A stretch of 35,379 nucleotides of DNA, taken from positions 1 to 35,379 of the forward strand of contig WRJE01000015.1 in assembly GCA_009782385.1 (NCBI GenBank), given 5' to 3'. Below the pieces are notes generated by a model that did no database searches, had not been told where the DNA came from, and saw only the letters and a program-made list of their open reading frames with translations. Source of the stretch: Oscillospiraceae bacterium (GTDB lineage: Bacteria > Bacillota > Clostridia > Oscillospirales > UBA929). The stretch's first letter is position 1; each line of letters starts with the position of its first letter. The position numbers and the translations under genes are program-made. Positions 14,891 through 23,330 of the stretch are shown in pieces.

Positions 14891-15478
14891 CTACATTACC
14901 TTTAATCCCGAAAAGCCCATGAACGCCATAGATATAAGCGCGGCTGTCACAAGCGCGATGGGAAAGCCCTGAAATGCCGCCGGAACATCCGAAAACTCCA
15001 ACTTTTCGCGCACGCTGGCGAACAGCAGAAGCGCGAGCGTGAATCCTATGGCGGCGGACACCCCGTAGACAACCGAACCGATAAGGTCAAACTCGTTCTG
15101 GGTGTTTAATATCGCGACCCCCAATACGGCGCAGTTTGTGGACATAAGGGGAAGATATATCCCCAGAGCCTTGTGAAGAGAGGGCGCGGATTTTTTAAGG
15201 AACATCTCGACAAGCTGAACCAACGCCGCGATTACCAGTATAAACGCCACGGTGTGCATATATTCGATGTCGAACCGCTTTAATATATGCTCGTTAACCA
15301 AGTATGTCGCGGCGGATGCCGTACCCATAACAAAAATTACCGAAAATCCCATGCCGAGCGCGGTATCCGTTTTCTTTGAAACCCCCAGAAAAGGGCAGAT
15401 GCCAAGGAATCTTACCAACACGAAATTTTCAACCAATATCGCTCCAAGTGACAAAGCGAATAACTGAGAAACCGTCAT
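14891..15478 (-). CDS. rnfA: Rnf complex membrane subunit RnfA
   Basis: RnfA is an integral membrane subunit that, with RnfE, forms the inverted-repeat membrane core holding an iron-sulfur centre. The 195-residue protein is six-helix and highly hydrophobic, with the signatures ENFVLVRFLGICPFLGVS near the start and STNCAVLGVAI in the second half; the Cys residues in both are the cluster ligands. The ATG at 15478 overlaps the rnfE stop (ATGA) and has GGAGG eight bases upstream, so a further in-frame start ten codons earlier is rejected. Family length fits. Confidence 0.95.
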   Translation of the reverse strand: MTVSQLFALSLGAILVENFVLVRFLGICPFLGVSKKTDTALGMGFSVIFVMGTASAATYLVNEHILKRFDIEYMHTVAFILVIAALVQLVEMFLKKSAPSLHKALGIYLPLMSTNCAVLGVAILNTQNEFDLIGSVVYGVSAAIGFTLALLLFASVREKLEFSDVPAAFQGFPIALVTAALISMAFMGFSGLKVM

Positions 15479-16071
15479 GCTTTGCCTCCTTTCCGATTTG
15501 ACATCCACTGTTTCAGCGCGATTATGCAGCCCAGAGTTATAAATCCGCCGGGAGCTAAAGTCATCAGCTGAACGGGTTGGAAGCCGCTCGGGAAAATATT
15601 TCTTCCCATCAGCATCCCCGCCCCGAGTATTTCACGAATAGCAGACATAGCCAAAAGCGCGGCGGTAAAGCCAAGCCCCATTGACAGCCCGTCTATTGCA
15701 GATGCCAACACGGTGTTCTTGTTAGCGAACGATTCGGCGCGGGCAAGGACGGCGCAGTTAACGACAATCAGCGGTATGAACAGCCCGAGCGACCTTGAAA
15801 GCGCGGGCATATATGCCTGAAGCAGCAAATCCACAACCGTAACGAGCGTTGCGATAATCACTATGTACGATGCTATACGCACATTTTCGGGAATGACTTT
15901 TCTCAGCGCGGAAATAGTTATATTTGAGAAAAAAAGCACGAACGTTGTGCAAAGCCCCATGCCAAGCCCGTTGAAAATACTTGTGCTGATTGCGATTGCA
16001 GGACACATACCCAAAAGCAGTACCAAAACGGGGTTTTGATAAATCAAACCGTTTTTTAATTGATTACCCAT
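15475..16071 (-). CDS. rnfE: Rnf complex membrane subunit RnfE
   Basis: RnfE pairs with RnfA in the membrane domain. The 198-residue protein has about six helices. It carries the RnfE/NqrD signatures NPVLVLLLGMCPAIAIST and LIVVNCAVLARAESFA, each with the conserved Cys. The C-terminal segment is APGGFITLGCIIALKQW. GGAGGTGGCGAGTAA places the ribosome site inside the end of rnfG, whose stop immediately precedes the ATG. The gene overlaps rnfA by four bases. Confidence 0.95.
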   Translation of the reverse strand: MGNQLKNGLIYQNPVLVLLLGMCPAIAISTSIFNGLGMGLCTTFVLFFSNITISALRKVIPENVRIASYIVIIATLVTVVDLLLQAYMPALSRSLGLFIPLIVVNCAVLARAESFANKNTVLASAIDGLSMGLGFTAALLAMSAIREILGAGMLMGRNIFPSGFQPVQLMTLAPGGFITLGCIIALKQWMSNRKGGKA

Positions 16072-16596
16072 TTACTCGCCACCTCCCGCCGACAGCTCCG
16101 CGAAAATCTCAAGCGCGTGAGCGACACCCTCCGCAACCGCTTTGGAACTGACGGTCGCGCCGGCTATCGCGTCAACGTTATTTGAACCCTTGCCGACAGA
16201 AACGCCCGCGCGTTTCCCGATAAACTGATTAAGAAAGTCTTCGTCTTCTATTTTTGAACCCAAGCCGGGGGTTTCGTTCATCCCTATTATCACAACACCC
16301 GTGACCTCGCCGTTTTCGGATACGCCGATCACCATATGAATGTCGCCGCCGTAACCTTTAGGATGAACCTCGATTATTTCCGCGTAATTCCCTAAATGTT
16401 CGGCCGCGTCTTCAAGCGCGACACGCACAACTTCTCTAACCGAACCTCTTGTAGTTATATTCGTATACGCCAGAGCCAGAGAGCATATAGCCGCAACCAG
16501 AGATAATACAAGTATCGATCTGAGCATAGAACTCCGCGCAATCCATTTGAGAGAATCTATAATACGCTTAACTACCCTGTTTTCCAAAATACTCAT
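16072..16596 (-). CDS. rnfG: Rnf complex FMN-binding subunit RnfG
   Basis: RnfG is the extracytoplasmic flavoprotein of Rnf, anchored by one N-terminal helix (about 23-45). The 174-residue protein carries the FMN-binding domain with ENGEVTGVVIIGMNETPGLG and the covalent flavin site IAGATVSSKAV, in which Thr148 is the expected attachment residue. The ATG overlaps the rnfD stop by four bases, and the stop abuts the rnfE start. Length is at the short end of the family but all core motifs are present. Confidence 0.95.
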   Translation of the reverse strand: MSILENRVVKRIIDSLKWIARSSMLRSILVLSLVAAICSLALAYTNITTRGSVREVVRVALEDAAEHLGNYAEIIEVHPKGYGGDIHMVIGVSENGEVTGVVIIGMNETPGLGSKIEDEDFLNQFIGKRAGVSVGKGSNNVDAIAGATVSSKAVAEGVAHALEIFAELSAGGGE

Positions 16597-17588
16597 TTCT
16601 CAGCCCTCCCCCTTCTTGAAAATAAGGGAGCACCGAAGCGGCGCGGCATTCCGGTCTTGTCAAGCATCCACGCGCAGGTATTCATTATTAGTATGGAATA
16701 ACAAACGCCTTCCGGCAATGAACCGAAATAACGTATAAACACCGTCAGCAGACCGCATCCGATTCCGAACAGCAGCTGCCCGCGCTTGGTCACGGGTGAG
16801 GTGGAATAGTCAGTCGCCATAAACACCGCGCCCAATATCAGCCCTCCGGACAGCAGATGCGTCAGCATGAACCGCCATGCCTCAATGCCTTCGGGCGGAA
16901 AGATAAATGTCAGAACAGCCACCGTCCCGATATACGCAATCGGTATACGCGGAGTTATAACGCCGCGCACCCAGAGATAAAACCCGCCCAGAAGAAGAAC
17001 TATCGCGGATATTTCGCCCATACTGCCGCTGACCTGCCCGAGAAAGAGGTCTTGCAGCGGTTCGGGCGGCAAAACGCCGTTTTTCAATGAGTAAAGCGGC
17101 GTTGCCCCGGCAAATGTATCCGGTATGTCGCCCCAGAGCGGCAGTTGAACGCCCGCGAGCGGCCATGTCGTCATTATTATAGGCCACGAGGCGAGAAACG
17201 CGCGAGCCGCAAGCGCGGGATTCATGAAGTTTTTGCCAAGTCCGCCGAAGAGCTGTTTCACTATGACGATTGCAAAGAACCCTCCGACAACGGGTATCCA
17301 GTACGGCGCGCTTGCAGGTATGCAGAACGCGAGCAAAATCCCCGTAACAACACATGACAAATCACTCAGCGTATTAGATTTTTTAAGTAATTTACGGTAT
17401 AAGTACTCAAAAGCGGCGCACGAGACGACCGATATGCCCGTCAGGATAGCCGCCCGCCACCCGAATTGGAACACCGCGAGCCCGAGCGGGAAAGCGAGTG
17501 CTATTATAACGTCAAGCATTATTGAGCGAGTGTTATCCTCTGTCTTTATGTGCGGCGACGACGAGACAATCAGTTCACTATTTTCCAT
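16593..17588 (-). CDS. rnfD: Rnf complex membrane subunit RnfD
   Basis: RnfD is a polytopic membrane flavoprotein related to NqrB. The 331-residue protein shows GKNFMNPALAARAFLASWP, the covalent FMN site FAGATPL with Thr163, and ATDYSTSPVTKRGQLLFG with GSLPEGVCYSILIMNT near the C-terminus. About ten helices are visible. GGGAGG upstream of the ATG at 17588 lies inside the rnfC coding region, and the two genes overlap by 11 bases, in line with coupled translation. Confidence 0.95.
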   Translation of the reverse strand: MENSELIVSSSPHIKTEDNTRSIMLDVIIALAFPLGLAVFQFGWRAAILTGISVVSCAAFEYLYRKLLKKSNTLSDLSCVVTGILLAFCIPASAPYWIPVVGGFFAIVIVKQLFGGLGKNFMNPALAARAFLASWPIIMTTWPLAGVQLPLWGDIPDTFAGATPLYSLKNGVLPPEPLQDLFLGQVSGSMGEISAIVLLLGGFYLWVRGVITPRIPIAYIGTVAVLTFIFPPEGIEAWRFMLTHLLSGGLILGAVFMATDYSTSPVTKRGQLLFGIGCGLLTVFIRYFGSLPEGVCYSILIMNTCAWMLDKTGMPRRFGAPLFSRRGRAEK

Positions 17589-18924
17589 CTGCCACGCCTC
17601 CCGCTTTCAGATTTTCATTTTTATCATTAATCTTTTGCTTGCCTGTCCTAAACGACTGCACCAAGTACAACCGCCCGGGGCAAGAATAAGAGCAGCACCC
17701 GCACTCAAGGCAATCCCTTATCCGCAGCTTGTCAAGCTCGGATATGTTCCCCTTCTGCTCGTGCATATACATATACACAGGCAGAAGATTCATCGGGCAT
17801 ACCGAAACACAACGCCCGCACCTAATGCAGATGGGGTTGTCAACTCTAGCATCCTCTTTGCGCGAAAACGCCAACAGCGCGTTCACTCCCTTTACCACCA
17901 CGGTATCAAGGTCATGCTGCGCCGTTCCCATCATCGGTCCGCCGACAATAACCTTGTTTGGCGTTTCACGAAAACCGCCCGTCGCGTCAAAAACAGCTTT
18001 CAGGGTAGTTCCAATACGCACCATCAGATTTTTCGGGTTTGACACCGCCGACCCCGTTACCGTTACTATACGGCGTATCAGAGGTAATCCCGTTGTGACG
18101 GCACGGTGTATCGCTGCGGTCGTCTCCGTGTTGAATACCGCGCAACCGACCGACAGGGGCAGCTGTCCCGGAGGCACTTCGCGCCCCGAAACAGCTTTTA
18201 TCAGCTGTTTTTCAGAGCCTTGAGGATACCGTTTGGGGAGTGTGACAACTTTTATATTGCTGCGCTTGCGCGGAAGCGTGCGCCGCACCATTTCCGCCGC
18301 ATCGCGCTTATCTGATTCCACTGCTATTACGGCTTCGGAAAGTCCAAGCATTTTCATCAATATCCGCACGCCGCCGACAAGCTCTTCGGGAGCTTCCAAC
18401 ATCAGCCTGTGGTCGGAGGTTATGTACGGTTCGCACTCCGAAGCGTTTATTATCAATTTTTCAGCCTTACCCAGCACCGATGATACCTTAACGTGCGTTG
18501 GGAACGCCGCGCCGCCCATTCCAACTATTCCGGCTTCAAGCACCGTTGCCAGCAGTTCTTCGGGTGACAGCGACTCTACCGAGCCGCGCGGGCGCATATC
18601 CTCGTGAGGCGTGTCAAGCCCATCGTTCTCAATGAAAACCGACAGCACATTCCGCCCGCTCACGTGCGTGTGAGGTTCAATGGCCTGCACCTTGCCGGAT
18701 ACACTCGCGTGTACGGGCGCGGATACAGCTCCTTTTGCCTCTCCAATCATCTGTCCGAGCTTGACCTGTTCGCCCACGCGCACCAACGGCTCGCACGGCG
18801 TTCCGATGTGCATCTGCATAGGCAGTATAATCCGCTCGGGAGGGGGCATATCCTCAACGGGTTTATCTCTTGTTGCGCGCTTGAACGCCGAGGGGTGAAC
18901 GCCGCCCTTGAACGAGTATGGCAA
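17578..18924 (-). CDS. rnfC: Rnf complex NADH-binding subunit RnfC
   Basis: RnfC is the peripheral subunit that exchanges electrons with NAD. The complex couples reduced-ferredoxin oxidation to NAD reduction and pumps Na+ or H+. The 448-residue protein has the family start (FKGGVHP), a nucleotide/flavin-binding region (GMGGAAFPTHVK, then ASECEPYITSD) and two 4Fe-4S motifs, CIRCGRCVSVCP (from residue 366) and CLECGCCSYSCP (from 405). The initiation codon is TTG, supported by AAGGTGAT five bases upstream; no ATG fits better. It is first in the operon behind the consensus promoter at 18958-18987. Which ion is pumped cannot be told from RnfC. Confidence 0.95.
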   Translation of the reverse strand: MPYSFKGGVHPSAFKRATRDKPVEDMPPPERIILPMQMHIGTPCEPLVRVGEQVKLGQMIGEAKGAVSAPVHASVSGKVQAIEPHTHVSGRNVLSVFIENDGLDTPHEDMRPRGSVESLSPEELLATVLEAGIVGMGGAAFPTHVKVSSVLGKAEKLIINASECEPYITSDHRLMLEAPEELVGGVRILMKMLGLSEAVIAVESDKRDAAEMVRRTLPRKRSNIKVVTLPKRYPQGSEKQLIKAVSGREVPPGQLPLSVGCAVFNTETTAAIHRAVTTGLPLIRRIVTVTGSAVSNPKNLMVRIGTTLKAVFDATGGFRETPNKVIVGGPMMGTAQHDLDTVVVKGVNALLAFSRKEDARVDNPICIRCGRCVSVCPMNLLPVYMYMHEQKGNISELDKLRIRDCLECGCCSYSCPGRLYLVQSFRTGKQKINDKNENLKAGGVADGK

Positions 18925-18957
18925 TCCACATCACCTTCAATCATTGTTTATAATATC

Positions 18958-18987
18958 ATTATACATTATCAACATTAAAAATGTCAA
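18958..18987 (-). promoter_or_regulatory. Sigma-A promoter of the rnf operon
   Basis: On the minus strand TTGACA (18987-18982), 18 bases, then TATAAT (18963-18958). Both hexamers are perfect consensus. The rnfC TTG lies about 33 bases further on. No convincing Rex-type palindrome was seen in the 88-base leader. Confidence 0.8.
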
Positions 18988-19012
18988 GCGCGTCCCAAAA
19001 CGGGGAGTGCAA

Positions 19013-20053
19013 TTAAACTTTAGCCAACGCTTTCACCAGTTCTTTTGAAATTGGATTGCCCGCTTCGTCTATTGACGCAAAATTCTTTCCTTTATATGTC
19101 CAGCAAGCTCTGCCTATTCCGTATTTATCAAGGATTTCATTTATATCACGGATATAATTAACTCTGTGTTCGGTTGCGGCATTGTCTATCGCCCCGTATT
19201 CGCCGCAATAGAGTTGTTTCCCCGTCCGTACCGCGAACTTAACGGCGGGAGCGATTCCGTTTTCAAGATACGCTTTGTCAAAAACGGTATCGGCGGTTAA
19301 TGACTTGCCCTGTTCCGGTCTTTGACTGCCGAAATGCTTTTTCAATAAATCTATTCCCGCGATTTTACCCGGATACGGCTGCTCAATATTGACATCTTTC
19401 AGCGGAGTCCAAACCGCTCTCTGGTGCGTAAAAATAAACGGCTCGTAAAAATGGAAATTATAAATTATCCGCTCATCGTCATAAAGGTCAACGCCTTCAA
19501 GGCTTTCGGCGGAGTTATAATTAGAGCCGCCGAGAAGGATATAACGCTCGGAATCTATTTCGCGTATGCCCTCAATCGCTTTACGCGCTATTTTGTTCCA
19601 TGTGTCGCCGTGCGCGTCAACAATTTCATTCAACAGCTCAAATATGAGGTTGCCGCCCTCGCTCTTATAGCGTCTCGCGAACTCCTGCCAGAGAGACACA
19701 AAGCGGTTCTGGTCGTTCTCACTGGTAAAGAAGGTGTTGGTATCCAAATTATAAAAGGCATAACCGGGAGCTCTGTGCATATCCAAAATAAGATTAAGCG
19801 AAAACTCTTTGCACCAAGCAAGCGTTTTGTCAATAACCTCGAACCCTTCTTCTAAATAATGAAAAGGGTTGCTGTCGTTTTCGAGAACGGGATAGTCGAA
19901 TGGAAGCCTTATGTGGTCAAGCCCCCATGAAGCGATTCTCTCCACGTCTTCCCTTTTGATGAACTCGGCGATATGCTCTTTCTCATACTTGCTTTGAGAA
20001 ATCCACCCTCCCAAGTTAATCCCCGTCCTGTACTTTTCAAAGATAATACCCAT
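19013..20053 (-). CDS. Glycoside hydrolase family 5 (cellulase-like), cytoplasmic
   Basis: GH5 enzymes are retaining glycosidases acting on beta-linked glucans, mannans or glycolipids. The 346-residue protein is a single barrel with GINLGGWISQ at the start, HIRLPFDYPV and LILDMHRAPG. The acid/base is Glu143 in FELLNEI and the nucleophile is Glu285 in YCGEYGA. There is no signal peptide, so it works on imported oligosaccharides or glycolipids. GAGGAG precedes the ATG. It is the last gene of a seven-gene minus-strand run that begins at 25450, 31 bases after the KilA-N gene. The exact substrate is not predictable from sequence alone. Confidence 0.9.
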   Translation of the reverse strand: MGIIFEKYRTGINLGGWISQSKYEKEHIAEFIKREDVERIASWGLDHIRLPFDYPVLENDSNPFHYLEEGFEVIDKTLAWCKEFSLNLILDMHRAPGYAFYNLDTNTFFTSENDQNRFVSLWQEFARRYKSEGGNLIFELLNEIVDAHGDTWNKIARKAIEGIREIDSERYILLGGSNYNSAESLEGVDLYDDERIIYNFHFYEPFIFTHQRAVWTPLKDVNIEQPYPGKIAGIDLLKKHFGSQRPEQGKSLTADTVFDKAYLENGIAPAVKFAVRTGKQLYCGEYGAIDNAATEHRVNYIRDINEILDKYGIGRACWTYKGKNFASIDEAGNPISKELVKALAKV

Positions 20054-20084
20054 AATTTACTCCTCTTTCTGCCTTACGGCTAGT

Positions 20085-20912
20085 TTATTTTAACTGTTTA
20101 TTTATCGCGCTGCCAACGAGGGATTTCATTTGTGTAATAGCCGTGTTGTTTAATTGTAATAGCCGTTCGCCTTGCGGTAACCCCTGACGGATTAAAAGGG
20201 CGTTTATGCTCTCCATATTTGACAGCACAACCAGTTGTTCAAGCGTTGCGTAATCGCGGACATTTCCCGATTTATCCGGGTTCCTTTCCCGCCATTGCCC
20301 CGCCGTCATTCCGAACAACGCGACATTCAACAGGTCCGCTTCCGAAGCGTACACCGCGCCCGCTTGTTTGCTTGTGATTTTTTTCGGGATTATTTCTTCT
20401 TTTATCGCGTCCGTATGTATGCGGTAGTTTATTTTTGATAGTGTTCGCTGTAAATTCCATTCAAGAGATTGTTGTTTTACTTCTTCCGTTTTTAAGCGGT
20501 CAAATTCGCTGATTAAATAATACTTAAATTCGGGACTTATCCACGAAGCAAATTCAAAAGCTATATTCCTGTGTGCGAATGTTCCACCGCCATAACGCCC
20601 CGATTTTGAAACAATACCCATTGCGTTTGTTCTTTCAATCCATTGTTTCGGCGATAAAGCAAATCCCATTTCCGAACTCAATTCTTTAACCTCACGGAAT
20701 CCCGTTAGGTTAAAATTGGGATTATTCATTTTTTCCCATAATCCGTTATAGTTGATTGAATAAATTGTGCTTAACCAATGCGATACAACAGTAGCGGGTA
20801 TTTCAGCATTTTTATACCTCGCCATATCCGTTAACGAGATATAATCACTTTGTTTATGCTTTATGACAGTAATATCCATTCCCTGCACGGAAATATTCTC
20901 TTCTTTCGGCAT
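20085..20912 (-). CDS. KilA-N domain protein
   Basis: The 275-residue protein starts with a KilA-N module, a DNA-binding fold first known from phage and large DNA viruses: YISLTDMARYKN, VVSHWLSTIYSINYNGLWE, and the end GGGTFAHRNIAFEFASWISP followed by FKYYLISEFDRLK. The C-terminal part (VALFGMTAGQWRERNPDKSG, then ATLEQLVVLSNMESINALLI) is shared by chromosomal KilA-N proteins of gut Firmicutes and Bacteroidetes. GAGGTG precedes the ATG. It is intact and sits between a GNAT gene and GH5 in what looks like an envelope-polymer operon, with no phage structural genes near. Its role could be regulatory or defensive; neither can be shown here. Confidence 0.85.
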   Translation of the reverse strand: MPKEENISVQGMDITVIKHKQSDYISLTDMARYKNAEIPATVVSHWLSTIYSINYNGLWEKMNNPNFNLTGFREVKELSSEMGFALSPKQWIERTNAMGIVSKSGRYGGGTFAHRNIAFEFASWISPEFKYYLISEFDRLKTEEVKQQSLEWNLQRTLSKINYRIHTDAIKEEIIPKKITSKQAGAVYASEADLLNVALFGMTAGQWRERNPDKSGNVRDYATLEQLVVLSNMESINALLIRQGLPQGERLLQLNNTAITQMKSLVGSAINKQLK

Positions 20913-20927
20913 TGTTGCACCTCTGTT

Positions 20928-21371
20928 TCAAAACATCTTAATAAAATTCTTCTGGTCTTTCCTGTCGGTATAACCTAAACTCAAATAGAATTTATGCGCG
21001 TCCGCTCTGTTAAATCCCGAAACAAGCCGTACTCCGGCACAACCGTCATCCCTTGCCCATTGCTCCAAAGCGTCAACTAACATACGCCCCAAACCCTGCC
21101 CCTGAAACTCCGGCAAAACACCCAGAGCGAGAATATTTTTCAGCGGCGGCGAATATGTGCAGTCATAATCACTGCCATGAATATACCCAACCGTAATACC
21201 GCCAAAATCAACAACAAAGACTTTATCGTTGGGTTTCCTTAAAATTTCAGACAGTCTTTCGGCTGTCTTTTCTTTGCTAAAGTCATACCCGAACGCGCCA
21301 AGGTTCACTTTTTGTATAGCGGCATAATCATTTTCCGTTGCGGCGCGTACAAAGGCTTCACTTCTTCTCAT
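20928..21371 (-). CDS. GNAT family N-acetyltransferase
   Basis: A single GNAT domain of 147 residues. Motif A is well conserved: LALGVLPEFQGQGLGRMLVDALEQWA binds the acetyl-CoA pyrophosphate through Q-G-x-G. Motif B follows with LVSGFNRADAHKFYLSLGY. The substrate is unknown. The start at 21371 is preferred over a TTG two codons upstream because GGGAG lies eight bases before it. The gene overlaps the end of the O-antigen-ligase-type gene by 14 bases, so it is part of the same operon and might acetylate a sugar or peptide of the envelope pathway, although cytosolic small-molecule or protein targets are equally possible. Confidence 0.9.
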   Translation of the reverse strand: MRRSEAFVRAATENDYAAIQKVNLGAFGYDFSKEKTAERLSEILRKPNDKVFVVDFGGITVGYIHGSDYDCTYSPPLKNILALGVLPEFQGQGLGRMLVDALEQWARDDGCAGVRLVSGFNRADAHKFYLSLGYTDRKDQKNFIKMF

Positions 21372-22848
21372 TTTCAAGTCTCCCTGCCGCGACCGTCAAT
21401 CCGATAATAATCCAGAACATAAGCATAACACGCGGATAAAACCATATATGCTCGACAACCCCGATGATAAGCATACCGACTATACTGCCAAACCCCGCCG
21501 CGACAATGTACTTTTCGCGCGGGTTATTTTTTATACTTCTTATGCAGAACACGAAAAACGACAGCATTACCCCCACCAACGCGATTGTGCCGTATATGCC
21601 CATTTCGGTGAGCGTCTGCATATAGACATTATGCGCGTGGGCGGTTATCGCCCATGTGGGCAGCTCCCATTCCGGGTAGTAGTTGCGGATTGCCATACGG
21701 ACATTTTCTGTCCCAAGTCCCGTTCCCGACAACCAATAACGCCGTGTAATCGGCATAAGCGTATCACGGACTGTCTCGCGGAACTGTGTTGACGAATCGC
21801 CGCCGCGAAACACTGTTAACGCCCTGTCTAAAATCGACGCGGGCAGAATCGGCAGGGCGCAAGCTCCCGCGATAAAAATCGCCGGTATAATCTTAGGGCT
21901 TGCCGCTATGAAAAAGATGAGCAGCGCGACCGCCAAAGCTCCCCACCCGGAGCGCATATATGTCAGAAGCATTGCGCCTGCGGGCGGCAGCGCGCAGCAG
22001 AAAATCAGAAATTTATGCCTTGCCGTCTTAGCCGCAAAGAACATCGCAAAGTAAAGCGGGATTGTCATTACTAGTATAGAGCCGAAATTATTTGGGTTCT
22101 CGAAAAATGAAAACACCCGCCCTCTTATGCCTGTGTTGACGCTCCAATCCAACTGTGAGCTTACGGCGGGTACCCCAACGACCCCCTGATAGCACCCGTA
22201 AATACCCGCGACAGTCACCGCGGCGAGCATTAAGCTGATGAAATAATACAGCGTGTTACGGTTGTTTAATGTTTGTATCAATATGACCGCCAGAAAAGCC
22301 GTCAAGTAGAACAGCAGAGGTCTCAGCGCGAGGTCGGGCGAGCGGACATAACTGTATATTACCGCCACCCCGAAGGCACACGCAAAAAAACTAACACGGC
22401 GGATTCCGAATTTTTGGTAATGCCCCGCCAGTACGCAAACCAAAAACCCAATCATCAGCACCGCCATCATCATAAGGCTGTACATATTGTTAAACATCCT
22501 GTGCGGCACGCAATAAAGCGCACCCGCGCACAAGCCGAACAGCAATGTAAAATATTTAGGCGTGACGGCGGATAATAGTACGCTCTCGTCAAAGTGCTTG
22601 AGCGCGGCTTGCCTGATAATGCGCGTTAGCACAAACGGCATATTCAGCACGGCACAGAAAAACCTGTGTATGACAGATTGCGTCCACAGTTCACGCACAC
22701 GCGAAAACACGCGCGTGTTCAGTATCCGACTGGACTGAAAATCTTCTTTTAATCGTCCGCCAATCGCGCTCTCACGCGATTTTACACTGAAAAAGTCAAG
22801 AATACGCAGATACAGGCGAACGAAAAAGCTCCCGTTAATTATCTTCAA
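21358..22848 (-). CDS. O-antigen ligase/polymerase family membrane protein
   Basis: The 496-residue protein is strongly hydrophobic with about twelve membrane helices. It carries the Wzy/WaaL core: GRVFSFFENPNNFGSILVM before a large extracytoplasmic loop, then YWLSGTGLGTENVR and the hallmark AHAHNVYMQTLTEMGIYG. Members join lipid-linked glycans into polymers or transfer them to an acceptor outside the membrane. Initiation appears to be TTG (22848) with AGAGAG close upstream; no ATG fits near the start. It overlaps the DUF4330 gene by 14 bases and GNAT by 14 bases. In this Gram-positive-type context it is likely an exopolysaccharide or secondary wall polymer polymerase. Confidence 0.88.
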   Translation of the reverse strand: MKIINGSFFVRLYLRILDFFSVKSRESAIGGRLKEDFQSSRILNTRVFSRVRELWTQSVIHRFFCAVLNMPFVLTRIIRQAALKHFDESVLLSAVTPKYFTLLFGLCAGALYCVPHRMFNNMYSLMMMAVLMIGFLVCVLAGHYQKFGIRRVSFFACAFGVAVIYSYVRSPDLALRPLLFYLTAFLAVILIQTLNNRNTLYYFISLMLAAVTVAGIYGCYQGVVGVPAVSSQLDWSVNTGIRGRVFSFFENPNNFGSILVMTIPLYFAMFFAAKTARHKFLIFCCALPPAGAMLLTYMRSGWGALAVALLIFFIAASPKIIPAIFIAGACALPILPASILDRALTVFRGGDSSTQFRETVRDTLMPITRRYWLSGTGLGTENVRMAIRNYYPEWELPTWAITAHAHNVYMQTLTEMGIYGTIALVGVMLSFFVFCIRSIKNNPREKYIVAAGFGSIVGMLIIGVVEHIWFYPRVMLMFWIIIGLTVAAGRLENEKK

Positions 22849-23326
22849 TTCTCTCTAACTCCAAAATCCGCAGATAGAACAGCGAATCATCGATTATTAT
22901 CTCATACTGTTTATTACAGAGGAATTGCAAGCCGTTAATCGTAATGCCGCCGCTTGACGCAAACACGGCTTCGCCCTCGATTGTGACCTTCAGATAACTG
23001 TAAAGCGGGCGCGGACTTAGTGTTATGTTGCCTTCGCTGTCCTGCGCGTATGCGCGGCTCGGGCCGCTTTCTATGTTTGTTACCTTACCCAAAAACGCTT
23101 GAACCGTCCGTTCGGTTACTTTACTGCCGATTTTGACTTTGCCGTTCCCGAACGCATCGTCAGCGATATCCATTTGGTCAAGAACCATGACATATTTTGT
23201 CCTTGTAGGGGGGTCTATCGTGCCTCCCGACCTGAAATACCTGTAACCGCCGTATGCCGCGATGGCAAGCACCGCAACAATAATCACGCAGTCTATGACG
23301 TTTAACCTGAATTTCTTCTTTTCCAC
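22835..23326 (-). CDS. DUF4330 domain membrane protein
   Basis: The 163-residue protein has one N-terminal membrane helix (VIDCVIIVAVLAIAAYGGYRY) and an extracytoplasmic beta-rich domain (YVMVLDQMDIADDAF, then GKVTNIESGPSRAY, LKVTIEGEA, then a C-terminal segment). This is the DUF4330 pattern, often found beside glycosyltransferase and polymerase genes. The start is taken as GTG at 23326 because GGAGGTAATTCA is directly upstream; a longer reading would begin inside the neighbouring glycosyltransferase gene. It starts four bases after the glycosyltransferase stop and overlaps the polymerase gene. The family function is unknown; assistance in polymer assembly or export is inferred from context. 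Confidence 0.75.
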   Translation of the reverse strand: MEKKKFRLNVIDCVIIVAVLAIAAYGGYRYFRSGGTIDPPTRTKYVMVLDQMDIADDAFGNGKVKIGSKVTERTVQAFLGKVTNIESGPSRAYAQDSEGNITLSPRPLYSYLKVTIEGEAVFASSGGITINGLQFLCNKQYEIIIDDSLFYLRILELERIEDN

Positions 23327-23330
23327 TGAA

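Noticed and set aside
17224-18042. 272-codon plus-strand frame opposite rnfD and rnfC
   Set aside because: No recognisable domain; the minus-strand reading carries all conserved Rnf motifs.
18925-19012. Rex operator or riboswitch upstream of rnfC
   Set aside because: The leader is AT-rich but no TTGTTAA-type palindrome or conserved riboswitch core could be made out.
19013-22848. Prophage remnant around KilA-N
   Set aside because: No integrase, terminase, capsid or holin genes; neighbours are metabolic or envelope genes in a continuous operon.
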